Assembly (NCBI GenBank): GCA_052035915.1
Contig: JBPOHE010000051.1
Location: 1-19,032 of the forward strand
From: JBPOHE01 sp052035915
Lineage (GTDB): Bacteria > Pseudomonadota > Gammaproteobacteria > Chromatiales > Chromatiaceae
Direction: 5' to 3'
DNA: 19,032 nt
Shown: positions 14,886 to 19,032 of the stretch, one piece after another
Layout of the letters: every line of letters begins with the position of its first letter
Position numbering within the stretch: position 1 is the stretch's first letter
The notes under the pieces: model-generated
What the model saw: only the letters and a program-made list of their open reading frames with translations
Told to the model about the DNA's origin: nothing
Databases searched by the model: none
Position numbers and translations under genes: made by a program

Positions 14886-15475
14886 AGTCACCTCTCTGCC
14901 AAATGGATCATCCCTGAGTTTCACTCTAGCTGACGGATCGAAAAAGGATATCCGTAGATATACCGAGCCTCTCCCCCGCCATCCCGGATGTGGCCGCTTG
15001 GCCCTTGGCACCGGCCCCATTGGAGGTATTCGCGCTGGACCGGCACCGGGATAGACAAACATAAAGACAGATCTTCGGGGAAGAAAGTTGCCCTGTCGAT
15101 CAGCGTCCGCCATCCAAATATCGATTTTTTGCGCTGGATCAAATGTATCAGGGCGGTGTGGCCCATGGCCCAGCGGTTGCGGCTGGTTCACCGCCTCGGT
15201 GGAGTGAAGCCGGCCTCGGGGCAGAAAATCCCCGTGTTTCCAGGATTGGGAAGATCTAAGATACAGCTCGCTTTGGGGGGCGGAAGTGGTCTCCCGAACG
15301 GAAGGCGATGCCCCATGCTGTGCCCAGATCGAGCCCTCTGCCGCTGTTTCCGGAGGAAGGTTTGTATCGCCCGACATCGACCCCCAGAGTCCAAGGGTTC
15401 TGAACCTCAGGTTCAGCGATTGAATCAGGGTCCCGACCGCGCCGCCCTGAGCCGGCGTGTTATAAGGCCATCGCT
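14886..15475. other. 590-base divergent intergenic region, no gene seen
   Basis: This separates the PilZ gene (-) from mgtE (+) and should hold both promoters. Open frames on both strands are compositionally poor and lack ribosome sites. AT-rich stretches near 14935-14965 could serve the PilZ gene. Near mgtE, GGTTC-T-GAACC (15396-15406) overlaps a perfect hairpin CTGAACC-TCA-GGTTCAG (15400-15416), about 60 bases before the mgtE start; the two folds are mutually exclusive. I do not recognise an M-box magnesium riboswitch. Confidence 0.5.
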
Positions 15476-16906
15476 ATGCGCACATCCTTTCTCCCCGGCC
15501 GTCAGGAGCATGACCTGCTGGAGGCGGTACGCCGGCTCTATCGCAAACAGGCCTACAGCGGCTTGCAAAAGATCCTTCCCAAGATCTATCCCAGTGACTT
15601 GGCACGCATCCTGGATACCTTTCCCGAGGACGACGCCCTCAATCTTTTCATGCTTATCACCCTGCCCGGCATCGCCGCCAGTACCCTGAAACAGTTGAGC
15701 GCGGACCTGCAGGAATACATTCTCAAGGCGGCGGATTACGACAAGATCATCCCCATCCTGGAACAACTGCCACCGGACGATCGGGCGGACATCATCCGTC
15801 AGTTGGACCCTGACACGGCCAAACGCTTCCTGGGCGGACTGGATCAGGAGATCCTGCGCGAGGTCGAAGACCTGCTCCAATATCCCGAAGACACCGCCGG
15901 CGGGCTCATGACCTCCCAGTTCTTCGCCCTCCCCGAATCGACCCGGGTGCGGGACGCCATCGACTCGGTGCACAAGGTGCCTTACTACGAGATGGTGTTC
16001 TATCTCTATGTGCTGGATGAGAACGAGCGCTTGGTCGGCGTCAGCTCCCTGCGTCAACTCATCCTGGCCGATCCGGAGAAGACCCTGGGACAGATCATGA
16101 ACCCACGGGTGGTCCGGGTGGGCACCAACACCAGCCAGCCCGACATCGCCGATCTGGTCAAACGCTACCGCCTGCTGGCGGTGCCGGTGGTGGATGATAT
16201 GGATGTCATGGTGGGGATCGTGACCGTGGACGATGTCATCGACGCCATCGAGCAGGAGGTCAGCGACGACATGCTGAAGATGGCCGGCAGCCATAGCGCC
16301 GCTGAGGAAATGGCCTCCCAGAGCTTTTTCCAGACCTTCTGGCGGCGTCTGCCCTGGCTGATCGCTGGTCTGGTGGGCGGACTGATCGCCAGCGGTATCA
16401 TCGATTACTACTTTCACAGCCTGCTGGGCGAGGGCCTGCTGGGCCAGGCCCCGGCGGAACTGGCGCTGTTGGCCATGGTCCTGGCCATGACGGCCTTCCT
16501 GCCCATCATCATGGGGCTATCGAGCAATGTGGGCACGGTGTCGGCCACCATCACCGTGCACGGCCTCACCACCGGCGCCATCAAGCTGGACCAATCGCTC
16601 TCCCTGCTATTGAAGGAACTGGGTACCGGCGCCTTGCTGGGCGCCTGCTACGGCGGCATCAGCGGCCTGGCGGGCTGGTTCATGTTCAACGACATAAGTG
16701 GCGGTCTCCTCGTCAGCCAGATCGTGGGTCTTACCCTCTGGTGCAATATCACCCTCGCCTCCCTGATCGGCCCCGGTCTGCCTTTGCTGTTCCAGAAATG
16801 GCGCAACGACCCCACCGTAGTGACCGGCCCTTATCTGAGCAGCCTGTTGGATGTGCTGGCGATCATCAATTATTTCCTCATCGCCGAACTCTTTTTGCCC
16901 GTTTAG
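15476..16906 (+). CDS. mgtE: Magnesium transporter MgtE
   Basis: An inner-membrane Mg2+ channel gated by cytoplasmic Mg2+; 476 residues, about the family norm of 450. The soluble N domain is residues ~15-130 (LPPDDRADIIRQLDPDTA). A CBS-domain pair follows at ~140-262, with AGGLMTSQF at its start and VPVVDDMDVMVGIVTVDDVIDAI at its end. The plug helix region is ~263-290. Five membrane spans follow from ~292 to the end. The pore motif, GGNxGxQSxTxxxRGLA in many homologues, reads GLSSNVGTVSATITVHGL (347-364), and the acidic pore site lies in the last helix, DPTVVTGPYLSSLLDVL (Asp459). It belongs to a divergent MgtE branch and may prefer other divalent ions. The start ATG 15476 has only a weak AAGG upstream. 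A CorA/ZntB-type gene follows after 15 bases. Confidence 0.93.
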   Translation: MRTSFLPGRQEHDLLEAVRRLYRKQAYSGLQKILPKIYPSDLARILDTFPEDDALNLFMLITLPGIAASTLKQLSADLQEYILKAADYDKIIPILEQLPPDDRADIIRQLDPDTAKRFLGGLDQEILREVEDLLQYPEDTAGGLMTSQFFALPESTRVRDAIDSVHKVPYYEMVFYLYVLDENERLVGVSSLRQLILADPEKTLGQIMNPRVVRVGTNTSQPDIADLVKRYRLLAVPVVDDMDVMVGIVTVDDVIDAIEQEVSDDMLKMAGSHSAAEEMASQSFFQTFWRRLPWLIAGLVGGLIASGIIDYYFHSLLGEGLLGQAPAELALLAMVLAMTAFLPIIMGLSSNVGTVSATITVHGLTTGAIKLDQSLSLLLKELGTGALLGACYGGISGLAGWFMFNDISGGLLVSQIVGLTLWCNITLASLIGPGLPLLFQKWRNDPTVVTGPYLSSLLDVLAIINYFLIAELFLPV

Positions 16907-16921
16907 CCCAGGAACCGGACC

Positions 16922-17971
16922 ATGCCCCAGACGACATCCCCTATCCCGTCCTCGGTTCGCCCGCCTCCCACCCCCAAGCCGCCCCCCTCGGGCGCGGTCT
17001 ATGCCTATCTATTGGACCGTCAGGGGGGCGGTCGGGAGATCAGTTGGCAGAGCATCCGCAAATGGCGCCCCGAAGATGGCTTGCTCTGGCTGGTGGGCCG
17101 TCCCAGCGGCGAGGAGACACAGCGTTGGTTGCGCCTGGAAAGCGGCCTCTCCACCGAAATCACCAGCCTCCTCCTGCGCACCGAGAACCGCCCTCAATGC
17201 CTCTCCTACCGGGAAGAGGGGATCCTGCTCAGTATGCGAGGGGGCGGAGCGACGCTCGGCCAACATCCGGGCGAGATGATGGGCATCAATCTCTGGATCG
17301 ATACCAATCGGGTCATCGTACTGCGGCCCGCGGCGACCCAGGCCTTTTCCGACATTCGCGACAGCATCAGAAAAGGCCGGGGTCCCAAGGACAGCGGAGA
17401 CCTCTTGGCGGAGCTCATCCAGGCCCTGAGCATCCGCATCGAACAGATCCTCTTCGGTATCGACCGGGAAGTGGACGAGATGGAGGACAGCCTGCTGATG
17501 GACCCCAACGCCGATTTACAGCAGGACCTGATCAGCCTGAGACACAAGGTGATCCATCTCCGCCGCCATCTCACCCCCCAAAGCGAGGCCATCACCGCCC
17601 TCCAGCGGGAGCGCCCCTCCTGGCTCAGCCTCGAGCATCGGCAGCAGTTTCGTGAGGAATTGGCCCGCATTCAGCAGTATGTCAGCGAGCTCGACGCCTC
17701 GCGCGAGCGGGCGGTGTTGATCCAGGACGAGATCAACACCAACCAGAGCCGCAAACTGAACGAAACCATGAAGATCGTCGCGGTGTTCACCGCCTATCTG
17801 ATGCCGATCACCGCCATCACTGGCTTATTTGGCACCAACATCGAGGGTATACCCGGCCAGGCCGGCAGCGAAAATTCCCCTTGGTGGTCCTTCAGCGTCG
17901 AGGTGATCGCCTTGCTCGGCGTCCTGCTGCTGAGCTATATCATCTTCAAGAAGAAGAAATGGTTCGATTGA
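16922..17971 (+). CDS. CorA-family divalent cation transporter, ZntB-like
   Basis: 349 residues: a soluble cytoplasmic N-domain (~25-165), a long helical stalk (~166-283, ELIQALSIRIEQILFGIDREVDEMEDSL) and two C-terminal membrane helices (~284-303 and ~325-343) with a basic end KKKKWFD. CorA channels carry a GMN signature after helix 1. Here it is Gly304-Thr305-Asn306 in GLFGTNIEGIPG, close to the GVNxGGIPG loop of ZntB, so a zinc or other transition-metal flux role is more likely than Mg2+. The first 23 residues are Pro/Ser-rich and extra to the family. The ATG 16922 has AGGAA 7-8 bases upstream and lies 15 bases after mgtE, implying co-transcription. It converges with the next gene over a 17-base gap, with no obvious terminator. 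Confidence 0.9.
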   Translation: MPQTTSPIPSSVRPPPTPKPPPSGAVYAYLLDRQGGGREISWQSIRKWRPEDGLLWLVGRPSGEETQRWLRLESGLSTEITSLLLRTENRPQCLSYREEGILLSMRGGGATLGQHPGEMMGINLWIDTNRVIVLRPAATQAFSDIRDSIRKGRGPKDSGDLLAELIQALSIRIEQILFGIDREVDEMEDSLLMDPNADLQQDLISLRHKVIHLRRHLTPQSEAITALQRERPSWLSLEHRQQFREELARIQQYVSELDASRERAVLIQDEINTNQSRKLNETMKIVAVFTAYLMPITAITGLFGTNIEGIPGQAGSENSPWWSFSVEVIALLGVLLLSYIIFKKKKWFD

Positions 17972-17988
17972 GGCTGGTCGTCCGGCGC

Positions 17989-18747
17989 TCAGAGGCCTCT
18001 CTTCGCCAGCTCCTTGGCCGCTTGATAGCGTCTGGTAGCCTCGCCGTTCAGCTCTCGGGTAAGGCTGTTCCAGCGTGAGGCCATCTTCTCGAGTTCGGCA
18101 TCCAACCTCTGGGCGGTAGACTGATCGCCGATCGCCAGCGCCCAGATCGCATATTCGGCCTTGGCCTCGTAGGTGCCGAACCTTACCTCGGCGGACTGGA
18201 ATTCGGATCTGGCTTCCGCCACCCGGGAGGTACCGGCATAACAGCGCGCCAACAGCAGGGAAACAGCCTCGGCGCGGAAGTCCGGTTTCTCGCTACGCAG
18301 CGACTCCAGGTGGCGCAAGGCCGCCGAGAAGTTTTGACACTGGGTGTACGCGCGGGCGGCGCCGAAGCGGATCTCCGGGTCATCGGCAAAGAGTCCATGG
18401 AGAGAGGATTCGTAGTGAGTCGCCGCTTCCTCGGCCTGGCCGATTTCCAGGAGCGCCGAGGCCAGACGCATCCGATTCTGGGCCGTTGGCGTTTCCTCGA
18501 AGATGGCCCGGGCTTCTCTGACCTCGCGAGTCGGGTCCATCGCCTTGGCGGCGGCCGACACCGCCTTCATCGCCTGGTGTTCGAGACGGGAGTTGGGAAG
18601 GTAGACGGCGAAGAAGTAGACGATGCTGCCAAGCAGGGGAAAGGCGAAGAGAACGAACAACCAGTAGAGTTGCTGTCGTGTACGAACGACATGGATGGCA
18701 CAGATGATCGCCAGCACTACATGCAAACCTAGACCTGCGAACGGCAT
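17989..18747 (-). CDS. Membrane-anchored PLDc_N/TPR-like protein
   Basis: 252 residues with two N-terminal hydrophobic helices (~6-22 and ~27-50). The second, YWLFVLFAFPLLGSIVYFF, matches the PLDc_N pattern (phospholipase D-nuclease N-terminal region), which anchors various proteins. The rest is helical with TPR-like repeats: AQNRMRLASALLEIGQAEEAATHYESSL (~89-116), PEIRFGAARAYTQCQNFSAALRHLESL (~123-149) and AVSLLLARCYAGTSRVAEARSEFQSA (~160-185). No catalytic motif is seen, so it is probably a scaffold or protein-binding protein at the cytoplasmic membrane. GGAGGAG lies about 8 bases before the ATG, a strong ribosome site. Partners unknown. Confidence 0.8.
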   Translation of the reverse strand: MPFAGLGLHVVLAIICAIHVVRTRQQLYWLFVLFAFPLLGSIVYFFAVYLPNSRLEHQAMKAVSAAAKAMDPTREVREARAIFEETPTAQNRMRLASALLEIGQAEEAATHYESSLHGLFADDPEIRFGAARAYTQCQNFSAALRHLESLRSEKPDFRAEAVSLLLARCYAGTSRVAEARSEFQSAEVRFGTYEAKAEYAIWALAIGDQSTAQRLDAELEKMASRWNSLTRELNGEATRRYQAAKELAKRGL

Positions 18748-18822
18748 GGGGTCTTCTCCTCCAGGAATTGAGATCGGTTCTGGTGCTTAGCGCACCCCAG
18801 AGCGGTCATTATGCCCTGGTTC

Positions 18823-18844
18823 AACCCGAAACCTAACCCGGGTT
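18823..18844. repeat. Extragenic palindrome AACCCG...CGGGTT
   Basis: AACCCG (18823-18828) pairs with CGGGTT (18839-18844), and AACCCGGGTT (18835-18844) is itself a perfect 10-bp palindrome. The stretch 18748-19032 shows no gene. It presumably holds the promoter of the TPR-like gene (-). Confidence 0.4.
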
Positions 18845-18990
18845 TGCATGGGTGGCCGATTCTCCAGGGAGGATGGCTGTCCGCTGGCTCGCATTTCTCA
18901 TACCGATTCCTATTAGGTTATCCGCCATCGACGGGAGCACCTGAGCCGCCTGAGACGACAGAATCATAGAAGGCAGGCAGAAAGCCATGG

Positions 18991-19025
18991 GTAGGCTGGC
19001 GATGAGCGAAGCGAATCCCAGCTAC
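18991..19025. repeat. Extragenic palindrome of the GTAGGCTGG...CCCAGCTAC kind
   Basis: GTAGGCTGG and CCCAGCTAC form an imperfect inverted repeat around a centre with GATGAGCGAAGCGAATC. Short dyads with a GAGCGAAGCGAA core occur as dispersed intergenic repeats in several proteobacteria and cyanobacteria from general recollection. Only one copy is in the window, so repeat status is inferred. Confidence 0.4.
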
Positions 19026-19032
19026 TTGTCCG

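Noticed and set aside
14886..15377. 164-residue N-terminal extension of the PilZ protein
   Set aside because: No protein-like features, and a good ribosome site directly precedes the ATG at 14885.
14988..15689. 233-residue + strand open frame ahead of mgtE
   Set aside because: It overlaps the mgtE N-terminus in another frame, has odd Arg/Pro/Cys composition and no ribosome site.

Overview
The window looks like chromosomal DNA from a GC-rich, Gram-negative proteobacterium, most likely a gammaproteobacterium. Support comes from a proteobacterial-type GroEL, a complete lipid A 4-amino-4-deoxy-L-arabinose (L-Ara4N) operon (so an outer membrane with LPS), a queCDE operon and densely overlapping genes. 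The species cannot be named from sequence alone; a sulfur-oxidising or Chromatiales-like gammaproteobacterium is only a guess. No tRNA, rRNA, CRISPR array, transposase, integrase or phage gene was seen.

Layout: 1-1300 is the 3' three quarters of groEL with a clean intrinsic terminator. 1301-3159 holds a promoter-like stretch with GAGTGA repeats and a large proline-rich, single-membrane-span protein of unknown function with a Tyr/Gly-rich tail. 3160-10243 is a seven-gene L-Ara4N operon on the + strand, order SMR flippase subunit (arnE-like), arnB, arnC, formyltransferase (ArnA N-terminal half), dehydrogenase/decarboxylase (ArnA C-terminal half), arnD, arnT. Most junctions overlap by 1-4 bases. 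Together they turn UDP-glucuronate into undecaprenyl-phosphate-L-Ara4N, flip it and transfer it to lipid A, which usually lowers binding of cationic peptides and polymyxin. ArnA is two genes here, and no arnF is present.

10286-10942 (-) is a zeta-class GST/maleylacetoacetate isomerase-like gene. 11596-14008 (-) is an overlapping queC-queD-queE operon for 7-deazaguanine (queuosine precursor) synthesis. Its queD gene encodes three tandem 6-carboxytetrahydropterin-synthase-like domains, and only the middle one keeps the catalytic set. This operon is bracketed by two inverted copies of a ~162-bp MITE-like imperfect palindrome. The intergenic DNA on both sides holds further dense palindromes: an AT-rich operator-like cluster at 11402-11481 and a foldable three-way-junction element at 14288-14391.

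14409-14885 (-) is a PilZ-domain protein. After a ~590-base intergenic region come mgtE and a ZntB/CorA-type transporter (+), a two-gene divalent-metal transport unit. A membrane-anchored PLDc_N/TPR-like protein (-) and a gene-free end with extragenic palindromes close the window.
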